Assembly: GCA_020746875.1 (NCBI GenBank)
Contig: JAGTJL010000006.1
Location: 620,001 to 684,000 of the forward strand
Source of the DNA: Rhexocercosporidium sp. MPI-PUGE-AT-0058
Taxonomy: Eukaryota > Ascomycota > Leotiomycetes > Helotiales
Direction: 5' to 3'
DNA length: 64,000 nucleotides
Numbering within the stretch: position 1 is the stretch's first letter; the number at the start of each line of letters is the position of its first letter. Of this stretch, positions 11,030 to 22,008 are shown piece after piece. The translations under genes were made by a program, and so were the position numbers. The notes beneath the pieces were generated by a model. The model ran no database searches and had not been told where the DNA came from. It saw nothing but the letters and a program-made list of their open reading frames with translations.

Positions 11030-11327
11030 TTATGAGCAGAGTGCATCTACCCAGATGAGCAACTTCTTTTGACCATCCTCGTGCCTAAGTCTGCGAAGAG
11101 CAGCTTCCAAGGTCCTGGTGACCGGGTATTTGATCCCATCGAGAAGGATATAACATTTGTTTCGCTCAGATGGCCTTCCCCAGGCGTAAGATAAGGCTTG
11201 GTAAGCCGGAGGCTTGTCTCGTGGGACGTGGATAAGGCGACCTGACACTTGTTCAGACCGAGAGTCTGCTGTAACTGGATCGATCTCTGCGATTCTGACT
11301 TCATTGTGCTGCAGTTCCTTATGCTAC
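11030..11327 (-). pseudogene. HET-domain protein, N-terminal fragment
   Basis: An open frame reads VRIAEIDPVTADSRSEQ, then RLIHVPRDKPPAYQALSYAWG, then ILLDGIKYPVTRTLEAAL, RRLRHEDGQKKLL and IWVDALC, and hits a stop within two codons. This is the first half of a HET domain, ending exactly where the INQ motif should follow. There is no ATG in the preserved part (the frame starts after a TAG, and the listed start is GTG), so the 5' exon is also missing or decayed. It pairs with the fragment at 5748-7322, which begins at the same motif. Confidence 0.7.
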
Positions 11328-11782
11328 AGAGTCCGATCTCAAGCCAGCGTCATTATGGGACGATTCCTTTGACACGTGACCATTGGCGAGTGAAGGATGC
11401 ATCTTGAAAGTTTCTTAGTGGACAGGCCGGCTTCAGAGAATCCATGGAGTTGCTCTTGAACGCTCGGAGAGAATAAGCATCGAACAAGAAGTCAAGCATT
11501 AAAGAAAGGAGTGATGCTGAAAAAGCAATGCATACAATGCAGGATGAAATCTACATGCCCGCTGCGTATATGCTGTACTTCCTTGCATGGAACTTTTCAA
11601 GTTTGCAGCACCGACCGCCTTTCTTGTTCTTCTGCATCGTCCCAAAAGGCCATGAAATGCAGCCAGACCGAGGCTATATTTTTAAACCATATTTGAATGC
11701 TCGCATTCCGAGAAAAATTAGCCTTGTGCTATTTGTTGTTCTTCAACAGCCGACTATCTTCTTTCTCGGAGCCACGATCAAG

Positions 11783-12603
11783 ATGCCCCCAACCATCATC
11801 TTGATCAGACACGCTGAAGCTTTACATAGTACATGCCCTCATCCCTTAATTGGAGATGCCTGATGACCTTGAAAGATATCTCGAATAAGTTTCTTTTCCC
11901 TCTTCGCCGATGCACAGAAATCTAACCATCCCTCACAGGACTACACTGTTCGTGATCCGCCTCTGACAGAACTCGGAAAACGAACGCAATGCGCTGCACT
12001 CTCCGAGTCGCTTCAAACCTTTCCTCTATCGCAAGACATAGGCCTCATAGTCGTGTCCCCAATGACACGGGCTCTTCAAACCGCAGACAACTCTCTCGGC
12101 TGGCTGATGAAGCAAGGCGTTTCTGCAATCCCCCAGGCAGAGTGGCAGGAGAACACAGTAAACAACATCGACATCGGACGTCCAGTGGCTGAACTTGAGA
12201 AGGGGTTTCCACAGTTCGACTGGACACAAATGGATCCTGTATTCCAGCAAAGGAAGGACTTTACGAATTCTCGCAAAAGGCGCTGACTGAGCGAGGGGTT
12301 GTGGCCAGAACATGGCTGCACGAGCGTAAGGAGAAAGTGATTGCTGTAATAAGCCATGACGGCTTCATGCGGGTGGGAATTTGCCAAAGGAAATTCGGCA
12401 ACGCAGATTACAGAGTTTTTGATTTCGAGGAGAATGGGTTGGGACTTGTGGAATGGAAGTCGGCGGAAGAGAATGGCGGCGGACTAGGGACGAGTCCCAA
12501 AGGCCATTTTGGGTGGTTACCAAACGACTTCAAATACATGCCGAAAAATACAGCGACGACAACGGAGACAAACTGCGAGATCACCACGGTACCCGGTGTT
12601 TAA
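11783..12603 (+). pseudogene. Phosphoglycerate mutase (histidine phosphatase) family gene with a frameshift
   Basis: Exon 1 starts at ATG 11783 (MPPTIILIRHAEALH) and holds the catalytic RHA motif. A proposed intron at 11829-11917 (GT-AG) joins in phase to a segment reading DYTVRDPPLTELGKR and LIVVSPMTRALQTAD, both typical of the family. The frame then runs through QAEWQENTVNNIDIG and FPQFDWTQMDPVF. Near 12238-12252 the homologous reading moves to another frame (GLYEFSQKAL), which continues with VIAVISHDGFMR, holding the second catalytic His, and NADYRVFDFEENG to a stop at 12601-12603. One missing base explains this. It is either a recent pseudogene or a base error; the rest looks intact. No partner gene is evident. 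Confidence 0.7.
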
Positions 12604-13012
12604 AGGTCGATGAAGATGGGAGACGCGCTGGCTTCACCCTCTTCGTACACCCGTGAGCTCAGATTCTATTTTCCTCTTACGGCCTCCTTAGCTGACTATA
12701 ACCCAAAGCTTCTTCTCTCATAACTGTGTCATAGTAAACAGCCTTCTGGACGCTTATCCCACGTGCGATAAACATCATTACCCAGCCCTCGGGCCGTGTG
12801 CTCTCGCTCCCTAGCCACCATCGCACAGATCTTCGCAGCGCTCCCATCCTATGTGCTCTCGATGCCTTCTCTTTCGTGCTTCGATTAGTCTTTTCACCAC
12901 TCCCGTTAGCACGGCCTAACGCAATGATGCAAGAAGCTGGAGATCGACTGGCTGCTATGTCTTTTGACGGATTTCTCTAGACGGCGCGCACGCTCCATAA
13001 GGCTTCTGAGGC
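12604..13012. other. Intergenic, left flank of transposon
   Basis: About 400 bp between the mutase-like gene and the pogo element. A 60-codon frame at 12798-12980 has no recognisable motif and is not called. Confidence 0.4.
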
Positions 13013-13014
13013 TA

Positions 13015-15114
13015 ACGTCTCACCCCTAGATTCCGCCCACCCCTAGATTCCGCCCACCTCGCTTAATTCTAGTACTTAATACTCAACACTTAATAACTCT
13101 ATATTGTGGTGGGGTTGACCTCAGAGGCCCATTTGTCACGTGATTGAGCTGCATCTTGCTGTATTTAAGATAGCCTCTAGGGCAACATCCTTAAACGACA
13201 ACAACGATTCTTACTACTACAACTTTTCCTTCTTATTCAAACTATACCTCTCCCCTCCCTTGATAGATTATACTCCTTAGATATGTGATATCTTTAGTAT
13301 TCATCAAATGGGTATTTCCTACGTTTACCCTCCGGCACTTGCTTTGCTACCCTCTTGTTGTGTGCTTGGTGTTTTCCCCTCCACAATATTGCGCTAACTT
13401 CTATTTAAGATATTATAAAGTCTACTTCTCCTCCTAATTCTAATTCTAAAGACTCAATTTAGCGTTCTCCAGCTGCGATTTAAGCCTCCTTAATAACACG
13501 TGTTATAGCGAACTTAGAATTTAGACTCGTTCGGACTTTCCGCCTTTTCTTTGGCCTTAATTATTTTAATCTCTCTTCTAACTCTTTAATCTTTATATTT
13601 GCCTTCCTTAATTTGTAATTTCTTTTATTAATTCCCTTTATAACCTTTTTAAAAAGTAAACGTTACGTTAAAAGTTAATCATATGATCCGCTAGTTAAAG
13701 TATAAATTTATATATATAAATCTTTCCTAGCCCTTAAAGTCTAAACCTTAATTAAAGTATTAATTACTTCCGGAAGTAATATTAACGTCTCCTAAGGCTT
13801 TGAAAGAAATGGATTTATCGATTTATTACTGTTTTCTAATAGTAAAAGGCTTATTAATAGCTTGGCTACAAATACCGGCCATAATCCCGTAGTTCTCTAC
13901 CTTACTTTAATATTAAAAGGTATAATACTCTCTTAACGTGCCTTCTAATAGTAGATAAAGAAGTTACGCTTACTAATTAAAATAGAATCAATTAAAGAAC
14001 TCAACTTTTACATTTCTTTCCGGTAGGCACGCTTTAAGATAAAGAAAACCGTCAAATCCAGAGGTTATAAGACGTGTGACATATATACAAGTAAGAATAA
14101 AAGGTATATATTATATTCAAGGCACTTCTAAAGGAATTCCATAGTCTTATGACTCCTATAGCCGTTTAAAATGAGAAGTCTTACTGAATGATCACATGGT
14201 TTCGTCTAAAGGATAAAGACCTTTTCTAACCATTTAAGGGCCATTTAATCAGTTGTCCACTCATTTTCAGTGACTATAAAGTGCCATTAGTCGAATACGT
14301 CTAATTAAAACGGAAACTACTGTTATTAAACCGATTTTCCTTTATAAATTACAACTAATAACGTAAAAGCTCCAATTACAAAAATACACTTAATAATTGT
14401 CGTCCAAGCACGTGAACCTGGCTGTTTTCCTTAAATCTTGCGGCTCTTAGCGTTCTTTATAACATATCCATTAAGACCGTAGCCTTCTATAATACCAGTC
14501 TCGTTTATATTCTATTGTTAATAAGCTAGAATAGCCTTAATAGCCGAAATCTCTAACTTTTGAAACCACGGCCTAATAACTTCGGTACAAGCAGCATTAA
14601 CACGTACAGAATCGACGTAGATTTGCCTCTTAGTCTTTAGAACAAGATTACGTGCCAAAAATCGTATCATCCAGTGTTTTCCTAGTGGTAGGTGGTCTCC
14701 TTAGTGCCAAAAGCCTCTCTCCAAACACCTTAATCTATGTGTGCGTAACTCCATGACTAAGAGACTCTTAAGTCAAAATCCAATTGGTCAATCAATTCTT
14801 TATCACCGTAGGTAGCCTTTACAAGTGATTAAGAGCCTCCTTACGTGGTTGAGTCGTTGTATTACAGTCACGAAGTATAGACCTTAAAATACCCTACTCT
14901 AAGCATGCCTTTCGCAAAGACTTACCCTTTACGACTTCCTTAAGCGCATATATAATGTCATACTCAATATATTCAGGCTTCATAATGAAAACAATGCGAA
15001 TTCCAAACTTGAAGAGAATCGATTAAAGAATAAAAGAGTAATTAATTATTCAAGTTAATAGGTAGGAGTGGCGGTGAGTTAAGCGAGGGTGGGCGGAATC
15101 TAGGGGTGAGACGT
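13015..15114 (-). mobile_element. pogo/Fot-type DNA transposon, complete ends, decayed transposase
   Basis: A 2.1-kb element flanked by TA dinucleotides (13013-13014 and 15115-15116), the expected Tc1/mariner target duplication. Terminal inverted repeats start ACGTCTCACCCCTAG and run through TTCCGCCCAC on both sides; the right copy is at about 15080-15114. The left arm holds an extra tandem copy of 17 bp (13041-13057). The minus strand retains transposase pieces between stops: ETGIIEGYGLNGYV, GKQPGSRAWTTII, MALKWLEKVF, RLLILNGYRSH and LITSGFDGFL, matching the DDE region of pogo/Fot transposases. The interior is strongly AT-rich, and stops are mostly explained as CAA/CAG to TAA/TAG. It is inactive. 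Confidence 0.88.
13500..14990 (-). pseudogene. pogo/Fot transposase, RIP-like decay
   Basis: Minus-strand remnant within the 13015-15114 element. The first acidic motif, normally DETG, reads NETG (near 14510), and the second, normally LDGHGSH, reads LNGYRSH (near 14185). Both catalytic Asp codons have become Asn, a G-to-A change on the coding strand. Several in-frame TAA/TAG codons interrupt the frame. Together with low GC this fits repeat-induced point mutation. Boundaries are approximate. Confidence 0.75.
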
Positions 15115-15116
15115 TA

Positions 15117-15474
15117 TTAGCTTGGTCTCAAACCCTTCTTTTAGCAATGCTTTGATCAAAATATGCTGTAGAGCAACCAGTTGCGAAGCCATAGCCGTGG
15201 CTGACACGAAAGCGCTGACTCTAGTGGGGTTGGAAAAAAGAGGAAGAAAGGATACGAGAATGACGGGAGGATAGATGGGCTTACTTTAGACAAGGTATGG
15301 GTACCGGTACCTCAGAGTACAATCGGGCAAGGGTGCACAGTCATAAGTATCTGCAAGTGGATCCCGGTAAAATTAATTTACTAAAAAAAATAGGGACACC
15401 TAATTCGCCTTCTACTATATAGAACCACACTTTTATTCTATTTACTCCTCAGTCCTAACTCGCTTGCTCTCTTG
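15117..15474. other. AT-rich non-coding flank of transposon
   Basis: About 360 bp with no coding potential. It contains mixed AT-rich and short GC-rich phrases (gggtaccggtacctc, a palindromic spot around 15300). Confidence 0.35.
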
Positions 15475-16440
15475 AAACTATTTGCTAATGTCACGTACAA
15501 TATGTAAGGCGGGCCCTCTTTTGACACCACTTTTTATTAAAAAATCAGGATCTGGTTCTTGGCAAATAAGTTCCAGGTCTGTATCCTCGTAGATTATAAG
15601 ATCGTAAGCTTTTTAGTACTGTGGCTTTTGTGCTACACTTTTGACTATTGATTAGTGTCAAGTACAATATTTCTCTACGGCTTCATCCCGAAAGCCAGGG
15701 ATATCAATAAAAGGTATACTCGATGCGGTTGTAACTTGTGAGGGCTCCGGGTAGCAGGTATGGCCAAGATGATGTAGGCAGCGTACTTATGATATAAATA
15801 GGAAGAGTTGCTGCGGATATGCTAGAAGTTTTCTATTGCTTCTCTAGCCGCTGCTGCTCCTCTGTATACAAATCTAGACGGACCTTCTCTGGCATATCGT
15901 TCTGTGCCTTGAAATAATGCCCTTATTCTATAAGTTTAATAATGTCGTTGAATTAGTGCCACTTTAACTTGTAATGCTTCTTAGTGATAGGGTCAACCCA
16001 GCAATAGCGACCTAGATTACATAGGAGCCCTGGATAACACATAATTAAGTATACTTTGCTTGAAATCGACGGCTGTCTAATAGATTCTTCTTCTGCATTA
16101 AGCTGTATATCTCGCTCCTGAAGCCTTCGCTAAGTAGTTGAAAACCGGCCTCTTTTATCTGTCCTTCTCACTGACGTGGCTAGTAATGGGCCGGTCTTTA
16201 CGTAATGATAATTGAATAAGATGTCTATTGTTAATCCTTTACCTGGGAATCGGTCGGCTTATAATAGAAGCTGCTTCCTTATTACTGACCAATCAATATC
16301 TGTTTTATCAAAGCTTTTGGTAACGTTGTCCACTGAGCGTTGCGTAACTTTTAGTACAATCTTTATATCCTTAGATTCTACGGTTTTCCTTTTTGGCTCG
16401 CATCTTGGAAAGACAAACTTACTCTAACTTAGGTTTTAAA
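15475..16440 (-). pseudogene. Degenerate protein of a repeat-like fungal family, function unknown
   Basis: Reading the minus strand gives a largely continuous peptide broken by a handful of stops. Segments include FDKTDIDWSVIRKQLL, ERDIQLNAEEESIRQPSI, CYPGLLCNLGRYCWVDPITK, KKHYKLKWH, DMPEKVRLDLYTEEQQRL, IDIPGFRDEAVEKYC and DPDFLIKSGVKRG. The phrases 'CWVDP..KKHYKL' and 'PDFLIK.GVKRG' resemble a multicopy hypothetical family I associate with repeat-rich parts of filamentous ascomycete genomes, but I cannot name it. The Cys/His spacing hints at zinc binding. The stops and AT-shifted codons suggest the same kind of decay as the neighbouring transposon. Confidence 0.5.
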
Positions 16441-17933
16441 AAGGATAGCCAATATAAGGCAAGCACAAGAACCAAGTCTAGTTCTATATTCTTTGACTGT
16501 ACCTTGCCGTGTATTTTAAAACTCTAATCAATTGAGTAGTGTATATGCTATGGCGGATGTTCGTCATATGTCTTCCCGTCATCCCAGTCACGAAGCTGAC
16601 AAAAGCCAAGCTTTCCTAAGTCCTGCACATGTGTTTGTTGCTGGCTAAGAAAGTCAACTTCTAGAAGATCCTATAGTCTATTCTCGTAGGGTTCGATTTG
16701 TGAGAAAGAGGAAGGCTGGTCACCGTCGTCAACAGCCAAGGGGAGGTTCAAGGAAAACATCGAGAGGGAAAGGAGCAGATGCGGCAGACACGGCAGACGT
16801 TGCAGATGCTGCAAGATGTTGCAAGATTCTGGCAGATGCTATTATGCACTGAACTAGATGGTCAGTTCTTTCAGAACAGAGGACAACGTTGTAAACGCGA
16901 GTTCGTGGTCCGTGCACTCTAACCTTACCGATCACAAAGAAAGTCAAGTCGATGACCTCCATTTGGATATTGAATCTAAGCCGATCTCGAGACTTAGTAC
17001 TGTAGCAGAGAGAATTTCAAAAAGTTTGAAGCAGTACTGCACTGTAGTAGTGTAGAAAAGGAGTAGAAACTTCTGTATACAGATATACGAAGTACCTGAG
17101 TGCATCCCTATAGACGTATCTTGAATTGATTTCCCATACTCAAAACCTTAATTAGCCTCGGTTTCTATCCTTAGGTAACAATCAGCCAATACTTTGATGA
17201 CCAACAGCTATACGACTTCCTTAAAGCAGCTGGTTATCCTGCGCCAGGCCAAATGTGTTGACAAAGAAGCAACTGACTGAAACTACGCTAATGTGACTTG
17301 GCACTACGGCTCAACAAACTTTAAAGAGTTTACAAAGAGGAAGCCGAAATCGAAGCCACTGTAGCAAGTGGGCTGCTTTGTTGTTAAAGTTGCGTTTGGT
17401 CGTTAAACTCATCTGACCGTGTCATGATACATCCAAACATCATCACCCAGAAGCGTTCGTTAAATGGTGCAGTGATTTTACACAGCTTGAGTGTGGCTTC
17501 CTTCCTAGTGAATGAACTTCACGTTAAATGTGTCAGCAAGCGCTACTTGTCCTGACTTTGTGCAGATAACACTCCAAAGATGCTTGCACTTATTCTCATG
17601 GTACTTTGTATTGAGATTACTTACATACCTAAATTCCTTCTAACAGCAAGCACTCTCCGAGGCAGGACAGACAGGCAGTCACAAGGTTGTTGTTGTCGTC
17701 CCATTCACTAATTAGCTGGTTCGCTTAACTTCGTCACACAGTTCCAGGGGGCTTGCTCGTATGTTCTAGGCTCCAGTCGCTAAAAATAGGGGGAAATCCA
17801 GGCACCACGCCGCTAGAACACGCCGAGTATCTGAGGACAGAACCATCAGCGGCACAGCCCTTCCTTAAACCACCATCGTTTCCCAAATCGTATCACGCAC
17901 AACACCTCGCCCATCAGAGCCATCACTTTCAGT
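16441..17933. other. Non-coding stretch, no gene recognised
   Basis: About 1.5 kb. It contains a short repetitive patch near 16780-16850 with reiterated 'gcagatg/gcagac/gcaaga' units. The rest shows scattered short frames without motifs. The last 200 bp presumably include the F-box gene promoter and leader. Confidence 0.4.
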
Positions 17934-19769
17934 ATGGCGGCCTTCAAGAAGCTCCCCAAAGAAATCTTTTCAGAAATCGCATCGTATTTGCCCAATAAAA
18001 GTACGAACCGGACAGACCTCCTTAATTGCAGCCAGACATGTCGTTCTTTCTGGGACGCTGCCACGCCAGCAATCTACCATGCCATCGACCTGCATTTCGA
18101 TGGCAATCAAGACGAAGCTGCCATACAGAAGAGTGAGCGGCGGCAACTCAGTCTCATTAAATCTCTCGCGGAGTATATATCCCTTTTCTGTTGCTTAAAC
18201 TGCTTCTAACTATAAACAGAAATCCAAAACTAGGCGCGCAGGTCAGGACTTTTGTCAACGACTCTGACACTTACTCTGATTGCAAAGATATGACCCAGAG
18301 AGCTGAAACCGACATTTCTCTATTGACAGAAGCAGCCAAAAACATCAAATACCTCTCTCAAGCCTCATTCACCACCAATCCTCTGGCGATTCAAGTAGTT
18401 ACGACCGTGCCTTCATATCCTCAACTCTACGATCTGACACTGGACGGATTCGTACCAACCAAGCACATCTGGCCGAATTCCACGACACCGCTCAAGTCAC
18501 TGAAGTGGAAAATGAGGACTTACCAAACGACATTTGGAGATGCCTTGCTGAGCGAATCTCGCTTCCTACTCAAAGCAGTCGAAGCTACGTGCCCTGACCT
18601 GGAAGTTCTTGAGTTCTCACTTGAAGATTACTATCCCCGAAGTATGCCAAATACAGCTTTGGCAGTTGCTCCTGAGGTGATCGAGGGATACAATGCACTA
18701 CCGGACTCTTCAGAGCCCAAATTCAAACACCTTCGTCACTTTGGGCTCTATTTTAAGGATCGCAACGAGGATATTCCGCAGGACGAGATCAAGAATCTCA
18801 TTTTTGAGGTAGTAGGACGATACGGTCACTCGTTGACTTCACTATCTATTCCGGGAGGTGGTCATGAATGGACCAGAGAGGGGTTGGATTTTGTACTGAA
18901 AGCATGCACTTTGGTGCCAGATCTCCGAGAGCTTAACTTGACGGGGGGCTTTCTCGGTTCAGGATCAGAGTTGACAGCACTTCAAACTTTCAAAGAATTG
19001 ACATCAAGTCCGGCTACAGCCAAGATCGAGAAGTTCTCCACTTATGACATCCAAGGCCACTTCTCCGGAGAGATCGGTCGACTTTTCAGAGCTTGGAAGA
19101 ATCTGAAGTTCCTACAAGTGGGAGATGTGGATAATGCGGATGGTCTCTTCGGTGATGATGGGAGGCTTCAATTTGATGATTACAGAAGAGTACGTACATC
19201 TTCCTCTCGCTTTTCGATACTCTTGCTTAGTAATTCTCCAGCACATACTTGCGTTCATCCGAGGCCTTCCCCCGACGGTCCAAGAAATCTACCTTGAGAT
19301 CAATGGTGAAGGCCTCTCGTGTGACGATGACGAAGATTTCGACCCCCTCTGTAACATGGGCAAGCGAATATTCCGTGCTCTACCCCGACTCCATACCTGC
19401 GATATTCATGCTTGGATCTCAAACTGTGATGGTGGACTTGGTTCCCTTCCTGAAAAAGGCGTGTTCTATAGACGTCTTCCCAGCGAGTCCTCCAACTATA
19501 AAGAGAGGATGATCTGGACATCCAGAATGGACTTTATCTATCAAGACGAAGATATACTTGTGGAGAAGGCTTCTGAGTTGGTGGAGGATGAGTCTTTCGA
19601 AGGAGAGAATGCTAAGGAGGTTTGGTTGGATGGAGCTACTTTTCAGAAAGTAGGAACAGGGACGAGTAGAGGAAGGCCGGTCGGGGGACCGGATTGGTCG
19701 TGGCCGTTTTGTTTGGATTTGATTCAGAGTCGCATTGGGAATTATGAGATGTGGAGGGAGAGGCGTTGA
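17934..19769 (+). CDS. F-box protein with leucine-rich-like C-terminus
   Basis: Likely substrate adaptor of an SCF ubiquitin ligase. Exons are 17934-18172, 18220-19189 and 19242-19769 (578 aa); introns of 47 and 52 bp keep the frame. The N-terminus, KKLPKEIFSEIASYLPNKS followed by NCSQTCRSFWDAATPAIY, is a clear F-box. The rest has spaced hydrophobic motifs such as LYDLTLDGF, LRHFGLYFK, LTSLSIPGGG, LRELNLTGGF and LKFLQVGDVD, like irregular leucine-rich repeats found in fungal F-box proteins. The C-terminal third is acidic. The substrate is unknown. No lesions are seen. Confidence 0.88.
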
Positions 19770-19922
19770 TTGGGTCGAAGTCCAAGGCGAAAGCGTCGTG
19801 TGATAAATGAATTTGGCACAATTTCAGGTTTCCAAAAATGGCCACAATTTATCAAAATAGTTTAACAAATATTCCCTGTGTCACTCAATGCAAAATTGTA
19901 TATCCACGTACAAATCCCAAAA

Positions 19923-21426
19923 TCACCCTTTGGCATCCGCAATATGTACTTCATCCAACATCCTCGCCTTCTCCACCCTCTCCCTACTCAGACGATACGC
20001 CTTTGGCAAATCAACATCCTCGCCCCCCTTCCCAAACATCATGTCCACAGCCGCTTTCGCAGAAAGACAAGTATTCGGCATCCCATGTCCAGTGAAACCA
20101 GCACAGATAAACAAGCCCTTCCCACCTCCCAGACCCAAGTCATCAGTCACTTCCCCAACCCACGGCCTATCGTCACGCGAATACCCCATAATACCACTCC
20201 ACTCATAACTAGCTTTCAATTCCTTCTCATGGCTCTTGACATCGACCACCACGTTGATTTCTCTACGGAGGTACTCCGCAGCAGGCAGGTCAATTGATGA
20301 ATCATCCGAAACGCCCAATCCAGCATTTGACGCATACGAGCGACCGCCTCCAAACATCAATTCACCACCTTTATCACCCTTGCTGTACGGCCGCTGAATC
20401 AGATAATCATCTTGATTCCTGTTCTGCTTGCCATGTCCAATAAAGCCATATGAGTACTCCAACGGCGGATTATTATTACTTCCGGGCTTCATGGTCTGCG
20501 GCGGGATAAGACTACTCATCTCCCCTCTAACAGGAACGATCAGATCGCTGAACTCGGGGAGGAGATGCGACGTATACGCGTTAGTGGTAAGAAGTACTTT
20601 CTTGGTAGCGATCATGCCACGAGGTGTGTGTACGATCCAAGACCCATCGTCTGCTTTCTGGAGATGAGTGACTGGCGTGTTGGTCTGGAGATTGAATTGC
20701 GGTGCGGCTTTCTGGTTGCCCTTTAGAAGATTCTCTAACATCCACGAAACGAGTTTATACGGCCACACACTCGCAGCGTGTTTCTGGAGGAACGCTCCTG
20801 ACGCTTTTGGGATCCTTAGATCGGCCAACGAAGGACTAGTTGATTCTTTCGTGATGACGGTGACTAAGTCCGCAAGTTTGGGGTCTTGTTTTAGCACTTT
20901 TTCGAATTCAGATAGGCTGTGTGCGAACATGGCGTTGTCCATGTAGGCGTGTGCTACTGAGAGGGTACGCCAGTCGCAGGGGATGTTGTTGCTGGCTACG
21001 AAGTCTTTGATGTGAATGTAATTGCGCATCTCGAATGCTCCAATGTCTGGAGGGTTGGCGTAGACGAAGGGCTGGCAGTGGCCGCCATTCTGCAGATTTG
21101 TCAACTTTAGCTTCTCTATACTGAATTCAAGTAAAACTGGTGTTTGTTTGGGCGAAACTCACTCGCCCAGTAGCCCCCCAGCACGCTTCTCTCGCCTCTA
21201 ACATCACGACTTTAATATCTTTCCCCGCTGCATCTTCATGCACGAAATGAGCGGCGCTGGTCCCTGATAATCCACTACCTACTATCACCAGATCGGCTTC
21301 AGTAGGTAAAAACTCCGTTGTTCGGTGACCGAGCAGGATCTCGGACGGTTGGCTGTGCCAGAATGATTTCGTGGAATTGGGAGTCGGGAGGCTGGCCTGG
21401 CCAGGGAGGAGGTTTGTTCCTGTCAT
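19923..21426 (-). CDS. FAD-dependent oxidoreductase (DAO family)
   Basis: Two exons, 21426-21163 and 21089-19923 (476 aa), with a 73-bp intron joined in phase 0. Residues about 45-75 form the FAD dinucleotide-binding fold: ADLVIVGSGLSGTSAAHF and KVVMLEAREACWGATGR. Motifs near the C-terminus (YEWSGIMGYSRDDRPWVGE, GLFICAGFTGHGMPNT) fit the DAO family, which oxidises amines and amino acids. The substrate cannot be assigned; the intron interrupts the conserved G-A-T-G-R/N-G-G-H region, as in related fungal genes. No signal peptide is seen, so it is probably cytosolic or peroxisomal, though the C-terminal tripeptide AKG is not a standard peroxisomal signal. A flavin-monooxygenase pseudogene follows upstream on the same strand. 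Confidence 0.9.
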
Positions 21427-22008
21427 GTTTCTGTGTTTCCTACTACAGAGTTGGATATGGGATTAGAATGAACAAGATGCGATGAGATACACTTGAGATA
21501 AGAATGAACGGTAGGTTTTTGTGTAAGGTGGACGGATGGCCGTCGTTAAGCTTTCGGCGCTCAAAGATGGGAGGTCGTTTGGCACTCCGGAGCTTCGCTT
21601 CGGAGTTGAGATACACGTGATGTGTGGGGGCTTTTACTCCGCCTGCTCAGTCGTCAAAATGTCTAATGTGGAATGGTCATTACACTAATACTGTGATGAA
21701 GACTTAGAACTTTTTACCTTCATCCAGCAGCCGAGGCTTGGTAGACTTTTTGTGTGACTTGCTTAGCGAGAAAACGAAGGGGTATTCTAGGTGTGTGAAG
21801 CTAAAAGTGAAGGATATAAGTGAGCGATGCGATGGGGAAAGTATACAAACTTCTGGGCTGGATCGCTCGAGTACATTCTGTTTTTCTATTTGCATTTATC
21901 TCCTACTTCCGTAGTCTAATAAGTCACCATGACTCCGTTTGTATACCAGCAGAGGAACATCATCGAACACCAAAGCCATTTCAAGGTAATTTTGTCCTAT
22001 CCTTGCCC
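21427..22008. other. Intergenic between FAD oxidoreductase start and monooxygenase pseudogene end
   Basis: About 580 bp. A short near-palindrome 'cactccggagcttcgcttcggagttg' lies around 21579-21605. No gene is recognised; the promoter of the oxidoreductase must lie here. Confidence 0.4.

Noticed and set aside
7290..11036. Treating the 3.7-kb segment between HET halves as a Helitron or TIR transposon
   Set aside because: The ends show no inverted repeat, no CTRR 3' end and no TA duplication; only an 11-bp shared word, which conserved codons can explain.
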